DNA of 64,000 nt, taken from positions 62,001 to 126,000 of the forward strand of contig NZ_BONV01000033.1 of assembly GCF_016862895.1 (NCBI RefSeq), written 5' to 3'. The notes beneath the pieces were generated by a model. The model ran no database searches. It was not told the origin of the DNA and saw nothing but the letters and a program-made list of their open reading frames with translations. The DNA is from Planotetraspora kaengkrachanensis (GTDB taxonomy: Bacteria; Actinomycetota; Actinomycetes; Streptosporangiales; Streptosporangiaceae). Below are positions 35,648 through 43,359 of this stretch, piece after piece; within the stretch, counting starts at the first letter, position 1; every line of letters starts with the position of its first letter. Position numbers and translations under genes: made by a program.

Positions 35648-37273
35648 ATGTCCATCGAGGTGAGCATCGGCCACGAGGCCGATGCCGTACGGGCGGTCAG
35701 CGAGGAGCTGGCCGCCGAGGGGGTGCCCGCGGCGCTCGCCGCGGGCGATCCCTCGCTGTGGGGGGCGACGAGCCAGGCCGACGCGAGAATTCGGCTCGGC
35801 TGGCTCAACCTCCCCCTGACCAGCAGGGAGCTCCTCCCCGAAATAGCGAATCTGGTCGAGCGCGCCCGGGCGCAGGGCCTCGACCACGTCGTCCTGGCGG
35901 GCATGGGCGGTTCGTCGCTCGCCCCCGAGGTCATCTGCGCCACCGAGGACGTGCCGCTGACGGTCCTCGACACGACCGACCCGCACCAGGTGCGGCGGGC
36001 TCTCGACGACCGGCTCGAGCGGACGCTCCTGGTGGTCTCCAGCAAGAGCGGCGGCACGGTCGAGACCGACAGCCACAGAAGGATCTACGAGCAGGCCTTC
36101 CGGGACGCCGGGATCGACCCGGCGGACCGGATCGTCGTGGTCACCGACCCCGGCTCCCCGCTTGAGCAGACGGCGATCGAGTCGGGGTACCAGGTCATCC
36201 TCGCCGACCCGAACGTGGGCGGCCGCTACAGCGCTCTGAGCGCCTTCGGCCTGGTCCCCAGCGCGCTCGCCGGCGTGCAGGTCGACAAGCTCCTCGACGA
36301 CGCCGCAGCCGTCGGCCCCCTGCTCTCGCGGGCCGAAGGCAACCCCGGCCTCGACCTGGGCGCCCTCCTCGGCGCGGAGCACCGGGCGGGCCGCGACAAG
36401 CTGATCCTGCTCGACACGCTGTCGGAGATCAACGGGTTGCCCGACTGGATCGAGCAGTTGATCGCCGAGTCGACCGGCAAGCAGGGCCGGGGCATCCTGC
36501 CGGTGGTCGGAGCCGAGGCGGCCGAGGGCGACGACCAGTACACCGTGAACATCGGCCGCGACGGCGCGCACAGCGTCGACGGGCCGCTCGGCGCCCAGTT
36601 CCTCGTGTGGGAGTACGCCACCGCGGTGGCGGGCCGCGTGCTGGGCATCGACCCCTTCGACCAGCCGAACGTGGCCGAGTCGAAGGAGAACACCGCCGCG
36701 ATCCTCGCGGAGGCGGGGGACGGGCCGCTGCCCACCGGGACGCCGATCCTCACGGACGGCCCGGTCGAGGTCTACGGCGACCTGCAGGGCAACCCGAAGA
36801 ACCTGGCGGACGTGCTGACGTGGGCTCTGCGGGCCGTGCCCGACCGCGGATATCTCGCGATCATGGCCTACCTGGACCGGGAGGCGGCGTTCGACGCGGC
36901 CACGGTCGGGGACGCCTCGTTCGAGGAGATGGCCGAGCAGTGGGCGGGCGCCGACGTCGCCACGCTCCGCGCTCTGCTCGACTACCGTACGGACCGTCCG
37001 GTCACGTTCGGCTGGGGGCCGCGTTTCCTCCACTCGACCGGCCAGTTCCACAAGGGCGGGCCCGGCGTGGGCGCGTTCCTCCAGATCACGGGGGCGGTCA
37101 CGGACGACGTCCAGGTGCCGGGCAGGCCGTACACGCTGGGCAGGCTGCAGCTCGCCCAGGCGCTCGGCGACCTTCGCGCGCTGACCTCCAGGAACCGCCC
37201 CGCCGTACGTCTGCATCTGACCGACCGGATCGCCGGCGTCAGGCATCTTCTCTCGGTGGCAGAGGAGCTCTGA
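35648..37273 (+). CDS. pgi: Glucose-6-phosphate isomerase
   Basis: A 541-residue phosphoglucose isomerase of the kind found next to transaldolase in actinomycetes. Conserved: VVLAGMGGSSLAPEV, LLVVSSKSGGTVETDSHRR (phosphate-binding SIS motif), NVGGRYSALSAFGLVPSAL, DKLILLDTLSEINGLPDWIEQLIAESTGKQGRG, and FGWGPRFLHSTGQFHKGGP near the C-terminus. It connects fructose-6-phosphate made by Tkt/Tal with the glucose-6-phosphate used by Zwf, so the operon can cycle carbon through the oxidative branch. Seven nt after tal. Confidence 0.95.
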   Translation: MSIEVSIGHEADAVRAVSEELAAEGVPAALAAGDPSLWGATSQADARIRLGWLNLPLTSRELLPEIANLVERARAQGLDHVVLAGMGGSSLAPEVICATEDVPLTVLDTTDPHQVRRALDDRLERTLLVVSSKSGGTVETDSHRRIYEQAFRDAGIDPADRIVVVTDPGSPLEQTAIESGYQVILADPNVGGRYSALSAFGLVPSALAGVQVDKLLDDAAAVGPLLSRAEGNPGLDLGALLGAEHRAGRDKLILLDTLSEINGLPDWIEQLIAESTGKQGRGILPVVGAEAAEGDDQYTVNIGRDGAHSVDGPLGAQFLVWEYATAVAGRVLGIDPFDQPNVAESKENTAAILAEAGDGPLPTGTPILTDGPVEVYGDLQGNPKNLADVLTWALRAVPDRGYLAIMAYLDREAAFDAATVGDASFEEMAEQWAGADVATLRALLDYRTDRPVTFGWGPRFLHSTGQFHKGGPGVGAFLQITGAVTDDVQVPGRPYTLGRLQLAQALGDLRALTSRNRPAVRLHLTDRIAGVRHLLSVAEEL

Positions 37274-37319
37274 CCATGCGATGCGCAAGTGGCGAAGGAA
37301 TCGCCAGGGAGGTGGCTCC

Positions 37320-38987
37320 ATGACCGAGCCGACAGGGCCGGCGGAGACCGCCGAGCCGGAGGTACCAGTGACAGCAGAGGCCCCCACGACCGATCCGGCG
37401 GCGCCGGTCGAGCATTCGACCGCGATCGCGGCCCAGGTGGCGACGGTCGCCACCACCGAGGAGGCGATCGCCTTCAATCCCCTTCGCGACCCCCGCGACA
37501 AGCGGCTCCCCCGCGTGGCCGGACCGCACGTGCTCGTGCTGTTCGGCGTGACCGGCGACCTCGCGAAGCGCAAACTGCTCCCCGCGATCTACGACCTGGG
37601 CAACCGTGGGCTCCTGCCGCCCGGGTTCTCCCTGGTGGGCTTCGCCCGCCGTGACTGGGCGCACGAGGACTTCGCCCAGGTCACCTATGAGGCCGTCAAG
37701 GAGCACGCGCGTACGCCGTTCCGCGAGGAGGTCTGGAAGCAGATCCGCGAGGGCATCCACTTCTGCCCCGGCGAGTTCGACGACGACGGCGCGTTCGACG
37801 TGCTGGCGATGATGCTCAAGGAGATCGACCAGACGCGGGGAACGGGCGGCAACTACGCCTTCTACCTGTCCGTGCCGCCGAAGTTCTTCCCCACGGTGAT
37901 CGAGCAGCTCAAGCGGACCGACCTCGCCAAGGCCCCGGAGGGGTCGTGGCGTCGCGTGGTCATCGAGAAGCCGTTCGGCCACGACCTGCAGAGCGCCCGT
38001 GAGCTCAACGCGATCACCAACGCGGTCTTCCCCGAGGAGTCGGTCTTCCGGATCGACCACTACCTGGGCAAGGAGACCGTCCAGAACATCCTGGCGCTCC
38101 GGTTCGCCAACACGCTCTACGAGCCGATCTGGAACCGCGGTTACGTCGACCACATCCAGATCACGATGGCCGAGGACATCGGCATCGGCGGCCGCGCGGG
38201 CTACTACGACGGCATCGGCGCCGCCAGGGACGTGATCCAGAACCACCTGCTCCAGCTCCTCGCGCTGGTCGCGATGGAGGATCCGATCTCCTTCGACGCC
38301 GACGCGCTGCGCCGGGAGAAGGAGAAGGTCCTGCGGGCGGTCCAGCTCCCCGCCGACCTGGGCACCGGCACCGCGCGCGGCCAGTACGCGGCGGGCTGGC
38401 AGGGCGGCCAGCCGGTCGTGGGTTACCTCGACGAGGACGGCATCCCGCCGGAGTCGATCACCGAGACCTACGCGGCGATGCGGCTGGAGGTGGCCAATCG
38501 CCGCTGGGCGGGCGTTCCGTTCTACCTGCGCACCGGCAAGCGGCTCAGCCGCCGCATGACCGAGGTCGCCGTGGTGTTCCAGCGTGCGCCGCACCTGCCG
38601 TTCAGCAAGGACGACACGGAGATCCTCGGGCAGAACGCCCTGGTCATCAGGGTCCAGCCGGACGAGGGCATCACCGTCAGGTTCGGGTCCAAGGTGCCGG
38701 GCACCGCGATGGAGGTCAGGGACGTCAGCATGGACTTCGCCTACGGCGAGTCGTTCATGGAGTCCTCGCCCGAGGCCTACGAGCGGCTGCTCCTCGACGT
38801 CATGATCGGCGACCCGCCGCTCTTCCCGCACCAGCGGGAGGTCGAGCTCTCCTGGATGATCATGGATCCGGTCGAGCAGTACTGGGCCGAGCACGGCCGG
38901 CCCGAGGCCTACGCCTCCGGCGGCTGGGGCCCCGCCTCGGCCGACGCCATGCTGGCCAGGGACGGGCGCGCCTGGAGGCGGATGTGA
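37320..38987 (+). CDS. zwf: Glucose-6-phosphate dehydrogenase, N-terminally extended
   Basis: A 555-residue enzyme oxidising glucose-6-phosphate to 6-phosphogluconolactone with NADP. Conserved: LVLFGVTGDLAKRKLLPAIYDL (nucleotide fold), VIEKPFGHDLQSA, FRIDHYLGKETVQNIL (catalytic His region), RWAGVPFYLRTGKRL. The first 60 or so residues are an Ala/Glu/Pro/Thr-rich extension not needed for the fold, longer than usual. The ATG at 37320 has GGGAGGTGG directly upstream; an internal GTG at 37368 would shorten it. Next gene opcA encodes its allosteric partner. Confidence 0.96.
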   Translation: MTEPTGPAETAEPEVPVTAEAPTTDPAAPVEHSTAIAAQVATVATTEEAIAFNPLRDPRDKRLPRVAGPHVLVLFGVTGDLAKRKLLPAIYDLGNRGLLPPGFSLVGFARRDWAHEDFAQVTYEAVKEHARTPFREEVWKQIREGIHFCPGEFDDDGAFDVLAMMLKEIDQTRGTGGNYAFYLSVPPKFFPTVIEQLKRTDLAKAPEGSWRRVVIEKPFGHDLQSARELNAITNAVFPEESVFRIDHYLGKETVQNILALRFANTLYEPIWNRGYVDHIQITMAEDIGIGGRAGYYDGIGAARDVIQNHLLQLLALVAMEDPISFDADALRREKEKVLRAVQLPADLGTGTARGQYAAGWQGGQPVVGYLDEDGIPPESITETYAAMRLEVANRRWAGVPFYLRTGKRLSRRMTEVAVVFQRAPHLPFSKDDTEILGQNALVIRVQPDEGITVRFGSKVPGTAMEVRDVSMDFAYGESFMESSPEAYERLLLDVMIGDPPLFPHQREVELSWMIMDPVEQYWAEHGRPEAYASGGWGPASADAMLARDGRAWRRM

Positions 38988-39039
38988 ACCGGAGGACGGC
39001 CGGCCATCCGGCAGGAACGCTGAACGAGCGGAGCGCACG

Positions 39040-39954
39040 TTGACGACCTTCAACCTGACAGAGACGACGGCGTCGAAGATCTCCTCGACGCTGACCCGGC
39101 TCCGGCACCAGATGGGCGCGCCCGCGGTCGGCATGGTGCTGACGCTGGTGATGGTCGTCGACGAGGCCGGGCAGTACGACGCGGTCCGGGCGGCGACCGA
39201 GGCGGCGCGGGAGCATCCTTCGCGCATACTCGTCGTGATCAACCGCGACCCGGCCGAGGCGAACAGGCTCGACGCCGAGATCAGGGTGGGCGAGTCCTCT
39301 CCCGGTGAGATCGTGCTGCTGCGCCTGTACGGCAAGCTGACCGGTCACGCCGACTCGGTCATCACGCCGTTGCTGCTCACCGACACCCCGGTGGTCGTCT
39401 GGTGGCCGGGCGACTCCCCCGCGGTTCCCGCGAAGGACTCCGTCGGCCAGCTCGCCAGCCGGCGCATCACCGACGCCCGGGCGTCGCGGGACTCGGTCTC
39501 GGCCATCACCTCGAGGCTCCAGGGTTATGTCCCCGGAGACACCGACCTCGCCTGGACCCGGCTGACACCGTGGCGGAGCCTGCTCGCCGCGGCCTTCGAC
39601 CAGCCGGTCGGGAAGGTCGAGTCGGGAGTCGTCGAGGCCGCCGCCGGCAACCCCAGCGCGCCGCTGCTCGCGGCGTGGTTGTCGCAGCGGCTGGACGCCC
39701 CCGTGGAGGTCGCGGAGTCGCCCGGCCCCGGCCTCACGGCGGTGCGCCTCACCGTCGCGAACGGCGAGGAGCTCAAGGTGACCAGGTCCGACGCCCGCCT
39801 GGCGACGTTGTCGAAGCCCGGTCAGCCGGACCGGCGGGTCGCCCTGACCCGCAGGCCCACCTCGGAGCTGCTCGCCGAGGAACTCCGGCGGCTGGACCCC
39901 GACGAGACCTACATGTCGGCGATCAAGCAGCTGGCGAAGACGTCCGTCCACTGA
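39040..39954 (+). CDS. opcA: Glucose-6-phosphate dehydrogenase assembly protein OpcA
   Basis: A 304-residue OpcA, which binds and activates glucose-6-phosphate dehydrogenase and conveys redox control in cyanobacteria and actinomycetes. Typical: TASKISSTLTRLRHQMGAPAVGMVLTLVMVV, HPSRILVVINRDP, GEIVLLRLYGKL, PLLLTDTPVVVWWPGDSP and RLTPWRSLLAAAFDQP. The start is TTG at 39040. It lies between zwf and pgl, the standard order. A strong hairpin follows 6 bp after its stop, so pgl may be less transcribed. Confidence 0.95.
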   Translation: MTTFNLTETTASKISSTLTRLRHQMGAPAVGMVLTLVMVVDEAGQYDAVRAATEAAREHPSRILVVINRDPAEANRLDAEIRVGESSPGEIVLLRLYGKLTGHADSVITPLLLTDTPVVVWWPGDSPAVPAKDSVGQLASRRITDARASRDSVSAITSRLQGYVPGDTDLAWTRLTPWRSLLAAAFDQPVGKVESGVVEAAAGNPSAPLLAAWLSQRLDAPVEVAESPGPGLTAVRLTVANGEELKVTRSDARLATLSKPGQPDRRVALTRRPTSELLAEELRRLDPDETYMSAIKQLAKTSVH

Positions 39955-39960
39955 CCCGCG

Positions 39961-39991
39961 GGCCGGGGAGCCCCACGTGGGCTCCCCGGCC
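39961..39991 (+). terminator. Strong intra-operon hairpin between opcA and pgl
   Basis: GGCCGGGGAGCCC (39961-39973) and GGGCTCCCCGGCC (39979-39991) are perfectly complementary: a 13-bp GC-rich stem with a 5-nt loop, starting 6 bp after the opcA stop and ending 26 bp before pgl. It could be a partial terminator or a 3'-end stabiliser that sets the opcA:pgl ratio. Confidence 0.7.
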
Positions 39992-40017
39992 ACCACGCAC
40001 GTGAAAGAGAAATCGTC

Positions 40018-40794
40018 ATGAGCGTTCCCACTGTCATCGTCCACCGCGACGCCGAGGTGCTGGCCCAGGCCGCCGCCGCCCGGCTGATCACCCGGGTGGT
40101 GGACACCCAGGCGGCGCGTGGTTCCGCCCACGTGGTGCTGACCGGCGGCACCGTCGGCGTCGCGACGCTCGCGGCCGTGGCGGCGACCGCCGCCCGCGAC
40201 GCGATCGACTGGCGGGCGCTGGACATCTGGTGGGGCGACGAACGTTTCCTTCCCGACGGCCACCCCGAGCGCAACGAGACGGGTGCCCGTCAGGCCCTGC
40301 TGGACCACGTCGACGTCGACCCGGACCGCGTCCACCCGATGCCCGGCCCGGACTCCGGCCTGACCCCCGAGGAGGCGGCCGAGGCGTACGCCGTCGAGCT
40401 CGCGAAGGCGGCCAGGCCGGAGGACCACGGCCCGGTGCCGTCGTTCGACCTGCTGCTGCTCGGGATGGGCCCCGACGGCCACGTGGCCTCGCTGTTCCCC
40501 GGCCAGCCGGCGCTCTACGAGAAGGAGCGCTCGGTCGTCGCGGTGCACGGCTCGCCCAAGCCGCCGCCCACCCGGATCTCGCTCACGTTCCCGGCCATCG
40601 AGGCCGCGCGTGAGGTGTGGGTCGTAGCGGGCGGCGCGGAGAAGGCGCAGGCCGTCCACCTGGCGCTGTCGACCGCGGGCCCGATGCAGGTCCCCGCGGC
40701 CGGCGCGAGGGGCCGGCACGGCACGCTCTTCCTGCTCGACCGGGGGTCCGCCGCCAAGATCCCGCCCACCCTGGGCCGCATCGCCTCTCCCTGA
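40018..40794 (+). CDS. pgl: 6-Phosphogluconolactonase (DevB/NagB-like)
   Basis: A 258-residue lactonase of the NagB fold, hydrolysing 6-phosphogluconolactone to 6-phosphogluconate. Conserved: HVVLTGGTVGVATL, DWRALDIWWGDERFLPDGHPERNETGARQALL, FDLLLLGMGPDGHVASLFPGQPAL and KPPPTRISLTFPAI. The ATG at 40018 follows GAAAGAGAAAT, a weak ribosome binding site. Last gene of the pentose phosphate operon; no gnd gene is in this window, so the next step is encoded elsewhere. Confidence 0.96.
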   Translation: MSVPTVIVHRDAEVLAQAAAARLITRVVDTQAARGSAHVVLTGGTVGVATLAAVAATAARDAIDWRALDIWWGDERFLPDGHPERNETGARQALLDHVDVDPDRVHPMPGPDSGLTPEEAAEAYAVELAKAARPEDHGPVPSFDLLLLGMGPDGHVASLFPGQPALYEKERSVVAVHGSPKPPPTRISLTFPAIEAAREVWVVAGGAEKAQAVHLALSTAGPMQVPAAGARGRHGTLFLLDRGSAAKIPPTLGRIASP

Positions 40795-40802
40795 CATACG
40801 CG

Positions 40803-40825
40803 ACGGGCCCGTGCGTCGGGCCCGT
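40803..40825. terminator. Bidirectional terminator between pgl and nitrile hydratase genes
   Basis: ACGGGCCCG (40803-40811) and CGGGCCCGT (40817-40825) form a perfect 9-bp stem with a 5-nt loop in the 49-bp gap between two convergent operons. Confidence 0.75.
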
Positions 40826-40843
40826 GCGCCCCTGCCCAGGGGA

Positions 40844-41197
40844 TCAGTGGCCGTGACCGTGGCCGGCCGGGTGGTCATGCCCAGCCGGCCGGTCGGCCAG
40901 CCGGTGCGCCCGCTCGGTCACCTCGCCGGGGAGCACGGTGCCGCTCCCGGCGAGCACGTCCTCCAGCGCGCCGAGCCAGTGCCGGTAGTAGTTCCAGGGC
41001 TGGTCGCCGGGCATGGCCTGCCAGGCCGCGATCCGTTCGATCAGCGACGCCTGGAACCGCGGCCATGCGAACGCCCCCGCCTCGTGCAGGGCGACCGCGA
41101 TGCCGAAGGCGCGGCTCTGCCACGGCTCGGTGAACACGAGCTCGCCGTTGGAGCGCGGCGGCGCGGCCGGGCCCTCGGTGTCCAGCGGGGCGGTCAC
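40844..41197 (-). CDS. Nitrile hydratase accessory/activator protein with His-rich tail
   Basis: A 117-residue protein resembling the N-terminal half of nitrile hydratase beta: [42 protein letters not shown] and [16 protein letters not shown]. Such small activators are needed to insert cobalt and to modify the alpha-subunit cysteines. The C-terminus [12 protein letters not shown] is His-rich and could hold metal. The start is GTG at 41197, overlapping the alpha-subunit stop as GTGA. Order beta-alpha-activator is that of cobalt-type enzymes. Confidence 0.88.
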   Translation of the reverse strand: MTAPLDTEGPAAPPRSNGELVFTEPWQSRAFGIAVALHEAGAFAWPRFQASLIERIAAWQAMPGDQPWNYYRHWLGALEDVLAGSGTVLPGEVTERAHRLADRPAGHDHPAGHGHGH

Positions 41198-41790
41198 GGC
41201 GCCTCCACCTTGGCGACGCCCACCATCGCGTCCCGGGTGACCAGGGGCACGAGCTGTTCCTCGGACATGTCCTCGGTCCCGGCGGGACGTTCGGGCAGCA
41301 CCATCCAGCGCACCTCGCTGCTGGAGTCCCGTACGGTGATCCGCACGTCGTCGCCGAGGTCGAGGCCCATCTCGGACAGGACCGTGCGCGGCTCCCGCAC
41401 CATCCGCGCACGATAGGCGGGATCCTTGTACCAGCTCGGCGGCAGGCCGAGCACCGCCCAGGGGTAGCACGAGCACAGCGTGCAGACCACCACGTTGTGG
41501 GTCGTCGGGGTGTTCTCCACGACGACGAGGCACTCGGTCTGCAGTCCGCCGAAGCCCAGCTCCCCGATGGCGGCCGTGCCGTCGTCGAGCAGCCGCCGGC
41601 GGTACTCCGGGTCGGTCCACGCCCTGGCGACCACCTTCGCGCCGTTGAGCGGGCCCACGTTGGTCTCGTACTGGGTGATGAGCCTGTCCACCGCGGCCGG
41701 GTCGACCAGGCCCCGCTCGGTGAGCAACTGCTCGAGTGCCTCGGTCCGCAGTGCCGGAGGAAGGCGTTCGCCGGATCCGTTGCCCGTCAT
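41194..41790 (-). CDS. nthA: Nitrile hydratase alpha subunit, cobalt type
   Basis: A 198-residue alpha subunit, the metal-binding half of the enzyme that hydrates nitriles to amides. The metal site is [10 protein letters not shown] with Cys103, Cys106 and Cys108; Thr after the first Cys is the mark of cobalt rather than iron enzymes. Other conserved parts: [64 protein letters not shown]. The ATG at 41790 overlaps the beta stop as ATGA. Confidence 0.95.
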   Translation of the reverse strand: MTGNGSGERLPPALRTEALEQLLTERGLVDPAAVDRLITQYETNVGPLNGAKVVARAWTDPEYRRRLLDDGTAAIGELGFGGLQTECLVVVENTPTTHNVVVCTLCSCYPWAVLGLPPSWYKDPAYRARMVREPRTVLSEMGLDLGDDVRITVRDSSSEVRWMVLPERPAGTEDMSEEQLVPLVTRDAMVGVAKVEAP

Positions 41791-42452
41791 GGGATCTTCT
41801 CCAGGTAGCTCTCGAACAGGTCGAGGGTGACGGCGAAGGGCTCGGCGGTGGCCCCCCACAACTCACGTGAGTCGAACCGCACCGAGTAGACGTGCTGCGG
41901 GTTCTCACCCAGGAAGTGGGCGTTCGTGTCCGGCAGCACGGCGGCAGGCTGGACGACCTCGACGACTCCGGTGTGTCCGCGCGCGTAGCGCGGCAGCCTG
42001 GTGTGCCCGGGCGGTGACATGTCCTTGGCCCGCACCCGCTCACCCACGGCGAACGCCGGTGGGACGTCCACGGTACGCAGCGAGCCCTCGGCGGAGGGGA
42101 GGTAGCCGGGCCTGGCGGGTTCGGGGATCGGCGGCTCCTCGACGTGCTCTCCACGCAGGTTGCGGGCCCGGGCGTCGATCGCGCCCGGTGCCAGGATCGC
42201 GCTCTCGGTGAGCACCAGTTCGGTGGAGTTGAGCCAGCGGCCGTAGTAGCCGTCGTCCAGATAGGCGGAGCGGTCGAGACGCTCCGTCGCGTGCCTGAAC
42301 GCGTCCACGTTCCATCCGGCGACCCGGATGGAGTAGAGGCCCAGGGCGAACGCCCGGCCCTGCCAGGGCTCCGCGAAGACCGGCTCCCCGGCGCGCGGCG
42401 GATGAACGGGACCCCATCCCGCGGTGCCTCCCATGTCGGCGATCCCGTCCAC
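41787..42452 (-). CDS. nthB: Nitrile hydratase beta subunit
   Basis: A 221-residue beta subunit. It starts [15 protein letters not shown], the family N-terminus, continues with [15 protein letters not shown] and has the C-terminal [29 protein letters not shown] and [14 protein letters not shown] segments. The start is GTG at 42452, preceded by GGGGGTGA; an ATG at 42470 is possible but lacks a ribosome binding site. First gene of the three-gene nitrile hydratase operon. No amidase, aldoxime dehydratase or cobalt transporter is adjacent. Confidence 0.94.
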   Translation of the reverse strand: MDGIADMGGTAGWGPVHPPRAGEPVFAEPWQGRAFALGLYSIRVAGWNVDAFRHATERLDRSAYLDDGYYGRWLNSTELVLTESAILAPGAIDARARNLRGEHVEEPPIPEPARPGYLPSAEGSLRTVDVPPAFAVGERVRAKDMSPPGHTRLPRYARGHTGVVEVVQPAAVLPDTNAHFLGENPQHVYSVRFDSRELWGATAEPFAVTLDLFESYLEKIP

Positions 42453-42477
42453 GTCATCACCCCCGTCCATCCAGGCT

Positions 42478-42507
42478 GGCAGAGGCACGTTCAAACGAAC
42501 GTCTGCC
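42478..42507. promoter_or_regulatory. Bulged inverted repeat upstream of nitrile hydratase
   Basis: GGCAG..ACGTT-caaacg-AACGT CTGCC: two 5-bp stems in line, one side bulged by AGGC, lie just before the nthB start in the region shared with the SLATT gene. It may be an operator or a 5'-leader hairpin; no matching regulator gene is adjacent. Confidence 0.35.
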
Positions 42508-42573
42508 CACGGGCGTCCGACTCTCATTCATGCAGGTCAATGCCATGATGGGCGCCTCGCCTGAGGTTGCGCC

Positions 42574-42579
42574 TATGAT
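42574..42579 (+). promoter_or_regulatory. Possible -10 box (TATGAT) of the SLATT gene
   Basis: TATGAT, a near-consensus -10 hexamer, stands 65 bp upstream of the SLATT-protein ATG. No good -35 hexamer is seen at the matching distance. Confidence 0.35.
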
Positions 42580-42644
42580 TGCCCCGCCGGTGCGACCCCC
42601 CTCCGGCACGGCTGTGGCGGCCCTGCCGCGGGAGACGAGTGACC

Positions 42645-43322
42645 ATGCCCGACGAGCCCACGCCCACCGGAGACCGGCCCTCCGAGCCGCGACCGGAGAC
42701 TGATCGGCGCCCCGGCCCCGCGAGACCGGCGCCCGCGAGCGCCGGAAATCGCCGTGGACGGCGGGACGTCCCCCCGTTCCCTCTCCTGACACCGGAGGAG
42801 TGGCGCGCCCCTGAGGAGGCTCTGCGCCGGATGTACGCCGGCGCCGAGGCCCGGGCGATCGCCAACGCCGAGTGGTACCTCGAGGACCGGGCACGCAAGC
42901 GCCTCCCGTCACAGATCCTGCGCGGGCTCGCCATCCTGCTCGGAGCGGCGGGTGCGCTCCAGCCTCTGGCGGCGACCGCGGGCAGCTCGGACGGAAGTCT
43001 CGCCTGGGGGTACGTGCTGCTGGCCGCCGCCGGGGTGTGCGTCGCCTTCGACCACTTCCTGGGCCTGTCCTCCGGCTGGATGCGCGACATGGTGACCGCG
43101 CAGCGGATCCAGCACCGGCTCGTGGAGTTCCAGCTCGACTGGGCCGCGATGAACGCCCGTGACGCCATCGGCCCCGGCCGGTCGACGGTCCACGAATACC
43201 TTGAGCTACTCAGGTCGTTCATGTCCGATATCTCGCTCATAACCGCTGAGGAGACCTCGGAGTGGGTGGGCGACTTCCAGACCGCGGTGGCGCAGCTCAA
43301 CAACCAGACCGGCAACCGCTGA
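42645..43322 (+). CDS. SLATT-domain two-helix membrane protein
   Basis: A 225-residue protein. After a 60-residue Pro/Arg-rich hydrophilic lead comes EEALRRMYAGAEARAIANAEWYLEDRARKRLPSQILR, two hydrophobic helices (ILLGAAGALQPLAAT and YVLLAAAGVCVAF), then SGWMRDMVTAQRIQHRLVEFQLDWAAM and a helical C-terminus. This layout matches SLATT domains (SMODS and SLOG-associating two-TM effectors), predicted pore formers in nucleotide-signalled immunity. No nucleotide cyclase or SLOG gene is adjacent, so the partner is unknown or unlinked. The ATG at 42645 has GGGAG upstream. Confidence 0.78.
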   Translation: MPDEPTPTGDRPSEPRPETDRRPGPARPAPASAGNRRGRRDVPPFPLLTPEEWRAPEEALRRMYAGAEARAIANAEWYLEDRARKRLPSQILRGLAILLGAAGALQPLAATAGSSDGSLAWGYVLLAAAGVCVAFDHFLGLSSGWMRDMVTAQRIQHRLVEFQLDWAAMNARDAIGPGRSTVHEYLELLRSFMSDISLITAEETSEWVGDFQTAVAQLNNQTGNR

Positions 43323-43359
43323 GTCCGGGCCTGCCGCGGCCGTCGCGGTGTCGGCCAGA

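Noticed and set aside
32224-36057. A very long open frame on the minus strand across tkt and tal
   Set aside because: It is antisense to two well-identified enzymes, reflects GC-rich third positions, and has no recognisable domains.
40844-42527. Nitrile hydratase as part of a larger nitrile/aldoxime pathway cluster
   Set aside because: Neighbours are the pentose phosphate operon and a SLATT gene; no amidase, aldoxime dehydratase or cobalt transporter was found.
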